DNA of 22,483 bases from Actinomycetota bacterium. Its GTDB lineage: Bacteria > Actinomycetota > Actinomycetes > S36-B12 > UBA10799. This document shows, one piece after another, positions 15,418-22,245 of the stretch (the stretch's first letter is position 1; each line of letters begins with the position of its first letter). The translations under genes were made by a program, and so were the position numbers. The stretch is from the NCBI GenBank assembly GCA_030837445.1, contig JAUPKM010000529.1:1-22483 (forward strand). The letters are read 5' to 3'. The notes under the pieces were generated by a model that made no database searches, was not told the DNA's origin, and worked only from the letters and a program-made list of their open reading frames with translations.

Positions 15418-15777
15418 ATGACAGTCAAGGGCGGTCTGCTGGCACTATCGGCGCTGTCGCTGGTGAGCCTGGTGATGTTGGTGTCCTCACCGGACGAGGC
15501 CTACAGATGGGTGCAGCAATCGACGAACTCAGCGATCGTGCTGACGATCTGCGCGGTGATCGGAATCCTGTCAGCCCTGTTGGGCAGATTCCAACTTGCT
15601 CTTGTGGCCGGCGCGGTCGCGCTGCTGGCATCTCTGGTTCAACTGGTCGGCCTGGCTGACGGCGGCGTGATCGGCGGCAACGGGTCAACCTTCGCTCTGT
15701 TGCTCGCGGTCGGGCTGGGGTTCATCGGGTTGGCCTTCGCTGATCGGGTTGCCGGAGGATCCGATGGTCGAAGCTGA
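15418..15777 (+). CDS. Small four-helix membrane protein of unknown function
   Basis: I do not recognise a family. The 119 residues form three to four hydrophobic helices (about 5-22, 38-55, 60-80, 92-110) with short polar turns and no conserved motif that I can name. A strong GAGGGGAG site lies before the ATG. It starts 34 bases after the DoxD-like gene and its end overlaps the phosphorylase start by 14 bases, so it is cotranscribed with both. Confidence 0.75.
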   Translation: MTVKGGLLALSALSLVSLVMLVSSPDEAYRWVQQSTNSAIVLTICAVIGILSALLGRFQLALVAGAVALLASLVQLVGLADGGVIGGNGSTFALLLAVGLGFIGLAFADRVAGGSDGRS

Positions 15778-16555
15778 CGTTGCGATCATCGGCGGATCGG
15801 GCCTGTATTCCATCTTTTCGCCGGGGGCATCGGGGCACCTGGCAACGATCACGCCGTCGACTCCCTACGGGCCGACCTCCGGCGACATCGAGATCGCAGA
15901 GGTCGGAGGTGTTCGGACCGCATTCCTGTCCCGTCATGGACCTGGCCATCGATTTCCGGCGCACAAAATCCCCTACCGTGCCAATCTGCATGCGCTGGCC
16001 GAGTTAGGCGTCAAACAGATCATCGGCTCGTGTGCGGCCGGCTCGCTGCAACGGGAGGCTGTGCCCGGTTCCCTGGTTGTACCCGACCAATTGGTCGACC
16101 AGACCCACACACGTGTGCAGACCTTCCATGACGACAGTGACGGCACCACGGTCCATGCGCAGTTCGCCGAGCCCTACTGCGCGCGGGTGCGCGAGTCGCT
16201 GCTGGTCACGTGTCAGACCGGGGACTGGGCCGCGGAAGACGGCGGGGCAATGGTGGTGATCGAGGGTCCGCGATTCTCGACCCGGGCCGAGGCCGGGTGG
16301 TACGCCAGCGCGGGCTGGACACTGGTGAACATGACGGGCCACCCGGAAGCCGTGTTGGCCCGGGAACTGAGACTGTGCTACGCGACCTTAGCGCTCGTCA
16401 CGGATTACGCGGCCAATCTGACAACCGGTGCTGGGGTCAGCGAGGCGGAGGTCTTCCGGTTGGTCGAACGTAACTTGGATCGATTGCGACTCCTGCTGCC
16501 GCAGGCTGTGGAGCACTTGCCCGACCCTGCCGGCTGTCGCTGTCACGGCCAGTAG
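15764..16555 (+). CDS. MTA/purine nucleoside phosphorylase (PNP/MTAP family 2)
   Basis: The 263-residue enzyme splits nucleosides such as 5'-methylthioadenosine with phosphate in purine and methionine salvage. Phosphate and ribose sites are seen as GGSGLY (10-15), SRHGPGH (56-62), GSCAAGSL (88-95), EGPRFSTRAE (167-176) and NMTGHPEA (189-196). The base-recognition motif reads TDYAAN (213-218); MTA phosphorylases usually have TDYD, so the second Asp is missing and base preference may differ. A GGAGG site five bases upstream supports ATG at 15764. The neighbouring DoxD-like gene is of unknown relation. It ends with a short CRCHG tail. Confidence 0.9.
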   Translation: MVEADVAIIGGSGLYSIFSPGASGHLATITPSTPYGPTSGDIEIAEVGGVRTAFLSRHGPGHRFPAHKIPYRANLHALAELGVKQIIGSCAAGSLQREAVPGSLVVPDQLVDQTHTRVQTFHDDSDGTTVHAQFAEPYCARVRESLLVTCQTGDWAAEDGGAMVVIEGPRFSTRAEAGWYASAGWTLVNMTGHPEAVLARELRLCYATLALVTDYAANLTTGAGVSEAEVFRLVERNLDRLRLLLPQAVEHLPDPAGCRCHGQ

Positions 16556-16731
16556 CAAAGCGCGTCCCGGTTCCTTCGGCAGGGCGGTAAGTTCGCCGAG
16601 ATGCCGAAACCTGTGTGCGGTGGACAGCTCGACTCATGGCCGCAACGTCCGGCCTGTCGGCGCGCGCCAACTTCGAGGTCGAGAGCCCTCTCGTCTTCTG
16701 CCGGTAAGCGGTCGGGCGCAGGGTGTACGGT

Positions 16732-16757
16732 CTGGCTGGCGGGAATGCGCCAGCCAG
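16732..16757. repeat. Perfect 10-bp stem hairpin in the gap after the phosphorylase gene
   Basis: CTGGCTGGCG (16732-16741) and CGCCAGCCAG (16748-16757) flank a six-base loop, GGAATG. A second small stem, GGTG-AAG-CACC, follows at 16758-16768, then the tRNA-like remnant. It is 177 bases past the phosphorylase stop, has no directly following T run, and may be a terminator, a recombination arm or an RNA element. The remainder of the 303-base gap 16556-16858 holds no credible gene. Confidence 0.6.
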
Positions 16758-16775
16758 GGTGAAGCACCAACGTTT

Positions 16776-16820
16776 TCGTATTGCGTAGGTCCGGGGTTCG
16801 ATCTCGCGAGTCGGCTCCAC
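16776..16820 (+). repeat. Decayed copy of the tRNA-Thr 3' half (possible att site)
   Basis: Forty of 45 bases match 7787-7831, including a run of 21 identical bases (16782-16802) that spans TAGGTCCGGGGTTCGAT, and the terminal CGGCTCCAC. The T-stem is broken (CGGGG faces TCGCG) and no 5' half can be folded, so this is not a working tRNA. It is in the same direction as the tRNA, as an attachment-site repeat would be. Confidence 0.7.
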
Positions 16821-16858
16821 CCAGAACCCCTTCCTCGGCCGATACGTCGCCGCCCCAC

Positions 16859-17047
16859 TCATGAGTCCGGCTGGGCGCCCCTCTCGGCCTGGCGTTCCTT
16901 CGACAGGATGGCGACGGCCGCCACGACCACCACGATGCTCCCGACAATCTGCGCCCATGCCAGCCAGCCGTTCCCGTCGATGACATTCGCCAGGCCATTT
17001 ATCGCTGCCATCAAGAACAAACCGGCCGCGAAACACCAGATCCACAT
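16859..17047 (-). CDS. Small two-helix membrane protein
   Basis: The 62 residues from ATG at 17047 form two hydrophobic segments (WIWCFAAGLFLMAAINGLA and AWAQIVGSIVVVVAAVAIL) joined by a short polar turn, then a charged tail (SKERQAERGAQPDS). No family is recognised. The start is uncertain: in-frame GTG at 17065 would add a Lys-rich hexapeptide, and the frame is open further up to 17137. Ribosome binding sites are poor for all. The composition looks coding rather than shadow, since the frame encodes clean membrane helices. Confidence 0.5.
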   Translation of the reverse strand: MWIWCFAAGLFLMAAINGLANVIDGNGWLAWAQIVGSIVVVVAAVAILSKERQAERGAQPDS

Positions 17048-17209
17048 TTTCGCAGTCGTCTTCACCCTCAAATCGGACGGGCCTGACGAGGCGCACTGCA
17101 CAGTTCCGGCCGAGGCCCCAAGGTCGAAACCGCCCACCAGGCCCCAAGGTCATGCCTTCGAGGAAGCTGCCCGGCGGGTGGTGTCGGTCAGTTCCGATCG
17201 GTCGCGTCG

Positions 17210-18304
17210 TCAGGCGCGCGTGCCGTCGACCGTGGGTTCCGCCGCGTCGGCGATCGCACGGTTGATGGCGGCGGCAGCAACTTGCATGGCGGCGGCCTCA
17301 TCGGCCGCCAGATCGACGGGCAAAATCGCTGCCCACTCGCTCCGACCGAGGATGACAGGCAGTCCGAGCGGCGTGCCGGTCAAACCCAATTCGTCGGCCC
17401 AATTGCCCGCTGCCACCACCTGCGCAGGCACTGCGAAGGCGAGTCCACTTACAAACGCGCCTACGAGGTCCGCGGCCGACCGTGCCGTGACGGCCTCGGT
17501 CGTTCGTCCTGCGGTGAAGTGAGTGAAGAACGGTTTGACGGCGGCGCGCAGATCCGCTGGCAGAAGCTGAACCCCCTCGAAGGCTTGACCGATATGGCCG
17601 CCGCGGATCAGTTCGATCATCTCTGACTTCGCCACTCGCACCCGCTCCGGGAGGTCGGCCAGATTGAACCCCGCGCGGCTGGCGGCGATGTACTCGGCAA
17701 CGGCTTCCGTCGCCAGCCCTCGCACGTCGACCTTGCTCCAGAGCGGGACCAGATGATCGCCATGTTGGCCGAACATGACCGCCTGCACATCACGCCTGGA
17801 CACGCCCAGATCGGCGGCTATCTCTCGGGCGAAGCGCAGCGAGTCAGACCAGGCGCCGGCGCCCAGGACTCGTTGCGGAGGTAGTCGATCGGCGAATATC
17901 GACACCCCGAGTTCGACTGGGTTGGATTGCACCACCACGATCGGTGGATCGGCACGGTCGGCGGCGGCGTCCGCGTAGTGGGCAAACATCGCCGCGTTGC
18001 GACGCGCAAGTGCCGCACGGTCCGTCTCGGCGCCCGGGTCGGTGGATACCGTCTCCCCGGCCATCATCACGAGGATGTCGGCAGCCACATCTTCGGGCTC
18101 GAACACCAACTCGACCTCCGGACCCCAGTCGTCGAAGGCATCCTGCAGATCGGCGCGTAGCCCCCACAGCTCGGTTTCGCTGGCGCCCCCACGGCGGGTC
18201 ACCATCTGCAGCCGATCCCCGGTCTGAGCGATTCGGCGTTCGAGCAGTTGCATGCACAGCTGGCGTCCGCAGGTTCCGCCGGCCCCGATGACCGCGATGT
18301 CCAT
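17210..18304 (-). CDS. Lactate/malate dehydrogenase-fold enzyme with atypical substrate loop
   Basis: The 364-residue product has the LDH/MDH layout: NAD motif VIGAGGTCG (5-13), NPVE (128-131), DSLRF with a likely substrate Arg (about 154-158) and the catalytic His in GQHGDHLVPLWS (179-190). The mobile loop that normally reads like RKPGM-x-R and selects lactate or malate is here MAGETVSTDPGAETDRAALA, without the first Arg. The substrate may therefore not be a simple 2-hydroxy acid of the usual kind. The enzyme is longer than typical MDH (about 310-330). ATG at 18304 has GAGGAG at six bases; the upstream open frame lacks family sequence. It is preceded by the zinc-ribbon gene in the same direction with a 220-base gap, so it may have its own promoter. 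Confidence 0.85.
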   Translation of the reverse strand: MDIAVIGAGGTCGRQLCMQLLERRIAQTGDRLQMVTRRGGASETELWGLRADLQDAFDDWGPEVELVFEPEDVAADILVMMAGETVSTDPGAETDRAALARRNAAMFAHYADAAADRADPPIVVVQSNPVELGVSIFADRLPPQRVLGAGAWSDSLRFAREIAADLGVSRRDVQAVMFGQHGDHLVPLWSKVDVRGLATEAVAEYIAASRAGFNLADLPERVRVAKSEMIELIRGGHIGQAFEGVQLLPADLRAAVKPFFTHFTAGRTTEAVTARSAADLVGAFVSGLAFAVPAQVVAAGNWADELGLTGTPLGLPVILGRSEWAAILPVDLAADEAAAMQVAAAAINRAIADAAEPTVDGTRA

Positions 18305-18503
18305 GGGTGCTCCTCGCCTGAGTGGAAAATGGAGTGGTGCGTCGACCGTCGGCGCACGCTGCAATGCTGACAGAGTGCCGACCCCAACAGGCAGCGCGAC
18401 CTGCCTGGGTGGCGAGCACCTCGCCCGCGCGCCAAACCGGAACCGGTGAGCGTCCAGTATGAGTTCGCTGGTGAGGAATGCCTTCCACATGGCTGGAGCA
18501 GGA

Positions 18504-18521
18504 CACGGGCTGGCACCCGTG
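18504..18521 (-). terminator. Hairpin just after the zinc-ribbon gene
   Basis: CACGGG (18504-18509) pairs with CCCGTG (18516-18521) around a six-base loop. It lies three bases beyond the TAA of the minus-strand zinc-ribbon gene. There is no T run, so an intrinsic terminator is plausible but weak. Confidence 0.35.
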
Positions 18522-18524
18522 CTC

Positions 18525-18716
18525 TTACCTACCGAACGTCAGCGTTTCCGATCCCAGTTCCTCCAAGATGTCGTCCACGCCCAGCGTGGCAGCCTCGGGT
18601 AGTCGGCCCCACTCGGGCGGCTTCGGCGGCTGGACGTTTCCGAGCGCTCCGCACATCGGGCACGAGGGCGACCCCGCGGGTAAGTGGGAGCCGCAGTTGA
18701 AACAGAGGCCGTCCAT
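18525..18716 (-). CDS. Zinc-ribbon microprotein
   Basis: The 63-residue protein begins MDGLCFNCGSHLPAGSPSCP and continues with MCG, giving two CxxC knuckles (Cys5/Cys8 and Cys19/Cys22) nine to ten residues apart as in a short zinc ribbon. A Pro-rich linker and an acidic helix (VDDILEELGSETLTFGR) follow. Such proteins usually bind protein or nucleic acid partners; none is known here. A GGTAGG site lies about eight bases before the ATG. It is flanked by hairpins on both sides and probably forms its own transcript. Confidence 0.75.
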   Translation of the reverse strand: MDGLCFNCGSHLPAGSPSCPMCGALGNVQPPKPPEWGRLPEAATLGVDDILEELGSETLTFGR

Positions 18717-18820
18717 CGTGGATACCTACCTTCCGATGGCCTTGCGGCCGGAGTGCTCAAGTTGCCTTGGTCGCGCTTTCGGCACCTCGAGTGGCCGGCT
18801 TGAGCGGCTGGCCCAAATCA

Positions 18821-18855
18821 GAAGGGGCCCCTGAAACCGAGTGGTCGGGGCCTTC
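18821..18855 (-). terminator. Probable terminator after the NADH dehydrogenase gene
   Basis: GAAGGGGCCCC (18821-18831) and GGGGCCTTC (18847-18855) pair over nine bases with a two-base bulge and a 15-base loop. It lies 23 bases past the stop of the minus-strand gene and is followed by TGATTTGG. It could also act for plus-strand transcripts. Confidence 0.45.
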
Positions 18856-18878
18856 CCGCGGCCATGGGGAGACAGGTG

Positions 18879-20297
18879 TCACGACGTGTCGGCTGGTGTG
18901 GCGGGCAGGTCGAGCTGTGAGGTGTCGGTTGGCTTCCCGGGCGGGTCGAGGCCGACGCCGGTCGAGCCGAGTTCGTCGGCTGGCAGTTGCCGAAGCTCTC
19001 GCACACCGCGGGCCTGGTAGGTCGTGGTGGTCGCTTCAGTCCGGCTTCGTCCGATGAACGCGAGGAACCAGTGTCCGAGGGTGGACACCCGCTGGAAGAA
19101 TCCGACCAGGTACATCAGATGGACGAACAGCCACATCAGCCAGGCGATGAAACCGCGGAGCCGAAATCGACCGATGTTTGTGACCGCACGGAACCGGGAG
19201 ATGGTCGCCATGCTGCCCTTGTCGAAGTAGTGGAATGGCTCGGCGTCAGCCTTTCCGGCCTGCTCATCGCGGATACGCTTGGCCGCATACTTCGCACCTT
19301 GCATCGCCACCTGCGCGACGCCTGGGTAGTCGTTCAGGGCGACCATGTCGCCAACCACGAAGATTTCCGGATGGCCGGGCAACGTCAGGTCGGGCAGGCA
19401 CTTGATCCGGCCACTGCGGTCGACCTCGGCTCCCGTCGCGCGGGCCAGCTCGGCGGCCAGCGGAGAGGCGGCGACGCCAGCAGCCCAGACCTTGCACTTG
19501 GCCTCGATACGTTCCTGCCTGCCGTCGGAATAGCGAACGTCGACGCCATCTGCGTCCATCCCATCGACGAAGGCGCCGAGCCTGACGTCGATACCCATCT
19601 TCTCGAGTTGCGCCTTGGTATGAGCCGACTGCTCCGGGCCGAAGGAGGACAGCACCGCATCGCCGCCGTCTATCAGCACGACCTTCGCCTTCGCCGGCGA
19701 AATGCGGCGGAAGTTGTGGCGGAGGGATCGGGCGGCCAGTTCCCGGATCTGACCGGCAACCTCTACTCCCGTGGGCCCCGCCCCGACGACGACGAACGTC
19801 AGCCACGGTTCCGCCAAGCCAGCGGGAGCCTGCAATTCGGCAACCTCGAAAGCGCCGTAGATGCGCCCTCGCAACTCGAGGGCGTCGTCGATCGTCTTCA
19901 GGCCCGGCGCGAACTCTTCGAACTCTGGATGGCCGAAATAGGACGGCCCCGCGCCGGTGGCCACCAGTAGGTAGTCGTACCCCGTCACGGTTCTGATGGG
20001 GCCCATCCGGGAGTGCAGTTCCCGGTTCGCGACGTCGATGTCGGTCACCTCGCCGAGCAGTACCTCAACGTTTCGCTGACGCTTGAGGATGTCTCGCGTG
20101 GTCGGTGCGATCTCGCCCTGGGACAGGATGCCGGTAGCGACCTGGTACAGCAACGGTTGAAACACGTGGTGCGTCGTCTTCGAGATGAGAGTCACGTCCA
20201 CCGGGACTCGGCGGAGCGCTTTGGCGGCGAAGAGGCCGCCGAAGCCCGAGCCAACAATCGCGACGCGGGGGCGGCGGTCCTTGCCATGCTTGTCCAC
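18879..20297 (-). CDS. ndh: Type II NADH dehydrogenase (NDH-2)
   Basis: The 472-residue flavoprotein has two dinucleotide folds: FAD motif VGSGFGG (15-21) and NADH motif VGAGPTGVE (171-179). It also has the NDH-2 hallmark HVFQPLLYQVATG (44-56), the second FAD motif FVVGDMVAL, and a C-terminal membrane-binding region (FIAWLMWLFVHLMYLVGFFQ). It oxidises NADH and passes electrons to menaquinone without pumping protons, on the cytosolic face of the membrane. The annotated start is GTG at 20297, but the GGGAGG site (20314-20319) is 16 bases away; an in-frame ATT at 20306 is at seven bases, and an in-frame TAG stops any longer form. The gene follows the DUF1345-like gene by 34 bases on the same strand, so the two are likely cotranscribed. 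The C-terminal 45 residues are low-complexity and unlike NDH-2 cores. Confidence 0.93.
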   Translation of the reverse strand: MDKHGKDRRPRVAIVGSGFGGLFAAKALRRVPVDVTLISKTTHHVFQPLLYQVATGILSQGEIAPTTRDILKRQRNVEVLLGEVTDIDVANRELHSRMGPIRTVTGYDYLLVATGAGPSYFGHPEFEEFAPGLKTIDDALELRGRIYGAFEVAELQAPAGLAEPWLTFVVVGAGPTGVEVAGQIRELAARSLRHNFRRISPAKAKVVLIDGGDAVLSSFGPEQSAHTKAQLEKMGIDVRLGAFVDGMDADGVDVRYSDGRQERIEAKCKVWAAGVAASPLAAELARATGAEVDRSGRIKCLPDLTLPGHPEIFVVGDMVALNDYPGVAQVAMQGAKYAAKRIRDEQAGKADAEPFHYFDKGSMATISRFRAVTNIGRFRLRGFIAWLMWLFVHLMYLVGFFQRVSTLGHWFLAFIGRSRTEATTTTYQARGVRELRQLPADELGSTGVGLDPPGKPTDTSQLDLPATPADTS

Positions 20298-20331
20298 GGC
20301 GCTAATGATCTACCCTCCCGATGACGAACTG

Positions 20332-21042
20332 CTACTCGCCCTGGCTGAGGATGTTGATCGCCCGGCCGGCGACAAGTGCAAAAGTCAGAAGGGACACCAG
20401 CGATTGAAAGGCCATGAGCATCTTGCAGAGCCGGGTGAGGGGGATCGAGTCTGCAGGGCTGAATGCCATGGCGTTGGTCAAGGAGACATACATGTAGTCG
20501 CTGAACTGGGGACCCCAGCCGCGATTTCCGACTCCTGGGTTCGACATTTGAGGGAAGAGTAGACCCGGGGGGTCGTGCTGGGCCCGCATCCGGGCTTTCG
20601 GGCCACCGCGGTCGACTTCCCAGTAGATGATGCCAAGCACGAGGACATTCACCAGCCAGATGTAGACGGCGCCGAGGATCAGCAGGTGACCGGTGAACTT
20701 CGATTCCTCGTCCAGGATCGGCGTCAGGATGAGGACCAATGCGACAACATTTCCGCATGCCAGCACTGTGAGGATCACCAGCGAAATAGCGCGAGACCAT
20801 CGCTCGGCCCTCCGGCCGTGCAGGAAGCCTAGGCACAATGGGATAAGCAGGGCGACAAGCATCCCTCGGTAGCCCCACTGTGGGCCGAGGGGCAAATGGG
20901 GGATGAGCGTGTCGACGAACAGGCTAAAGATGATGACGAGCACGACCGCCCAACGGGACTCTCCGCGACTCGGTACCCCATACAGGACCTCTTGGTCGGT
21001 GATCTCAGCGGCGTCCACGGCAGCGTCTTTGGCGTTCGACAT
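20332..21042 (-). CDS. DUF1345/pseudo-ion-channel-like membrane protein
   Basis: The 236-residue product has four clear helices (for example WAVVLVIIFSLFVDTLI, RGMLVALLIPLCLGFL, ISLVILTVLACGNVVALVLI and ILGAVYIWLVNVLVLGIIYW) followed by a loop and FSDYMYVSLTNAMAFSPADS, then a last helix (LMAFQSLVSLLTFALVAG). This end is laid out like the pore helix, filter and inner helix of two-helix potassium channels, but the TVGYG filter is absent (TNAMAF). DUF1345 proteins show the same pattern. ATG at 21042 with an AGGGAG site eight bases upstream is chosen; the open frame continues up to 21543 only through the tandem repeats. It is the gene before NDH-2. Confidence 0.78.
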   Translation of the reverse strand: MSNAKDAAVDAAEITDQEVLYGVPSRGESRWAVVLVIIFSLFVDTLIPHLPLGPQWGYRGMLVALLIPLCLGFLHGRRAERWSRAISLVILTVLACGNVVALVLILTPILDEESKFTGHLLILGAVYIWLVNVLVLGIIYWEVDRGGPKARMRAQHDPPGLLFPQMSNPGVGNRGWGPQFSDYMYVSLTNAMAFSPADSIPLTRLCKMLMAFQSLVSLLTFALVAGRAINILSQGE

Positions 21043-21156
21043 GTTTGCGCTCCCTGGCGTTGGGATGGATGAGGCAACTGGTGTCGGCCAGTTGGCGACC
21101 GACCGTAGTTCAAAGTCCCAGTTCGCGTGGGGTAAGTCGCACATTGACCGTCCTGC

Positions 21157-21317
21157 CCCGTCGCGGGCGCTGCCGGGTACCGCAGGGAGCCGCCACGTCG
21201 CGGGCGCTGCCGGGTACCGCAGGGAGCCGCCCCGTCGCGGGCGCTGCCGGGTACCCCAGGGAGCCGCCACGCCGCGGGCGCTGCCGGGTACCGCAGGGAG
21301 CCGCCACGCCGCGGGCG
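21157..21317. repeat. Tandem array of a 37-bp unit, 4.3 copies
   Basis: Units start at 21157, 21194, 21231 and 21268; a broken fifth copy runs to about 21317. Each contains CTGCCGGGTACCGCAG, with a GGTACC palindrome at its centre (unit 3 has GTACCCCAG instead). Units differ at only a few bases. The period is not a multiple of three and there are no spacers. The array fills most of the 293-base gap between the TMEM175-like gene end (21336) and the DUF1345-like start (21042). Confidence 0.92.
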
Positions 21318-21335
21318 TCTGCGCCGGCTGTGCAG

Positions 21336-22019
21336 CTACTCGGGCGGTTCCGGCGACGGCTCCCCGGGCCGCGAGACCGGCCGGCCATGCTCGCGGAGCC
21401 AGGCCTTCTGGCTGGGCAACGTCATTCGAGACGTGACCGACATGACCAGCCCAGGTATCCACAGCCAGGGAATGGCAGCGGCGGGCGCGACCACGACGGC
21501 CAGCCAGGCGAGCGCCCAGATGGCTCCGTAGCGCAAAGTCCACACGAAGGGTTGGGGCGCCACACTGCCATCGGAAACTCGCGGGTCATTGGCGATGAAA
21601 TAGATGATCAGCCCGAGACCAACGCTGGTCACGAGGTTAGCGATCAGGAAGATCTGGGCCCCAAGAATGGGAAGCTTGCCGCCGGACTCGTTGATGGTGA
21701 CCGTGCCGAAGGGTATGAGCACGATGCCCAGAATCCAGAGCAGGTTGGCCCACAGCAGGGCCGCCGTGCTCTGCCGCGCCATCCCCCAGATCCGCTGGTG
21801 CACAGCCCAGTAGACGGAGATGATCAGAAAGCCGTAGAGGAAGGCTCCCAATTCGTTGCCGTACTCCTTGAAGAAGGTGGCCCAACTGCCCTCCTCGTCG
21901 ATGCGGATGTCCAACAGGGGGAGCACCAGAGCGGTGAGGGCCACGGCGACGACCGCATCAGTGAAGGGAGCGATCCGGTCGAAGTCCCGTGTCACTGTGG
22001 AGTGGATGGTTCTAGGCAT
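21336..22019 (-). CDS. TMEM175/DUF1211 family potassium-channel-like membrane protein
   Basis: The 227-residue product has one six-helix TMEM175 domain. The first helix carries the family signature as RIAPFTD (Arg15, Phe19, Asp21; usual form RxxxFSD) followed by AVVAVALTALVLPLLDI, the region that forms the pore constriction in bacterial TMEM175 K+ channels. Further helices include GAFLYGFLIISVYWAVHQRIW and ALLWANLLWILGIVLIPFGT. The Ser of FSD is Thr here, and the C terminus is a Pro/Glu-rich tail. ATG at 22019 is selected because the upstream frame lacks membrane-protein character; no clear ribosome binding site is present. It is divergent from the lipoprotein gene across a 226-base gap in which I see no other clear element. 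Confidence 0.82.
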   Translation of the reverse strand: MPRTIHSTVTRDFDRIAPFTDAVVAVALTALVLPLLDIRIDEEGSWATFFKEYGNELGAFLYGFLIISVYWAVHQRIWGMARQSTAALLWANLLWILGIVLIPFGTVTINESGGKLPILGAQIFLIANLVTSVGLGLIIYFIANDPRVSDGSVAPQPFVWTLRYGAIWALAWLAVVVAPAAAIPWLWIPGLVMSVTSRMTLPSQKAWLREHGRPVSRPGEPSPEPPE

Positions 22020-22245
22020 GGCTGGAGTGTGCCAGGCGTGTTCCGCCCCCTTCCGGCTTTTCGACCGATGGCGGTCGCGAAACCGGTCGCCGCAGTTTGC
22101 GTGCCACATACCGATGCCTTGATCGTCGCTTCCCCCTAGAGTTCGATCACTGCCGGTAGGCAATCCCTCACCCACAGGGGGATATTCGCGAAGTTCACAA
22201 ACAAGCGGCGCCGCTCGGCCGACAACAACGAAAGTGGTATCGACA

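Noticed and set aside
16428..17522. 364-codon plus-strand open frame
   Set aside because: It overlaps the phosphorylase end, the tRNA remnant, the small membrane gene and the LDH-like gene end, and has no recognisable sequence.
21157..21317. CRISPR array
   Set aside because: Repeats are directly tandem with no unique spacers, and no cas gene is present.
21043..21543. N-terminal extension of the DUF1345-like gene through the 37-bp repeats
   Set aside because: Frames are open only because the repeat is GC-rich and lacks stops; a good ribosome binding site precedes ATG 21042.
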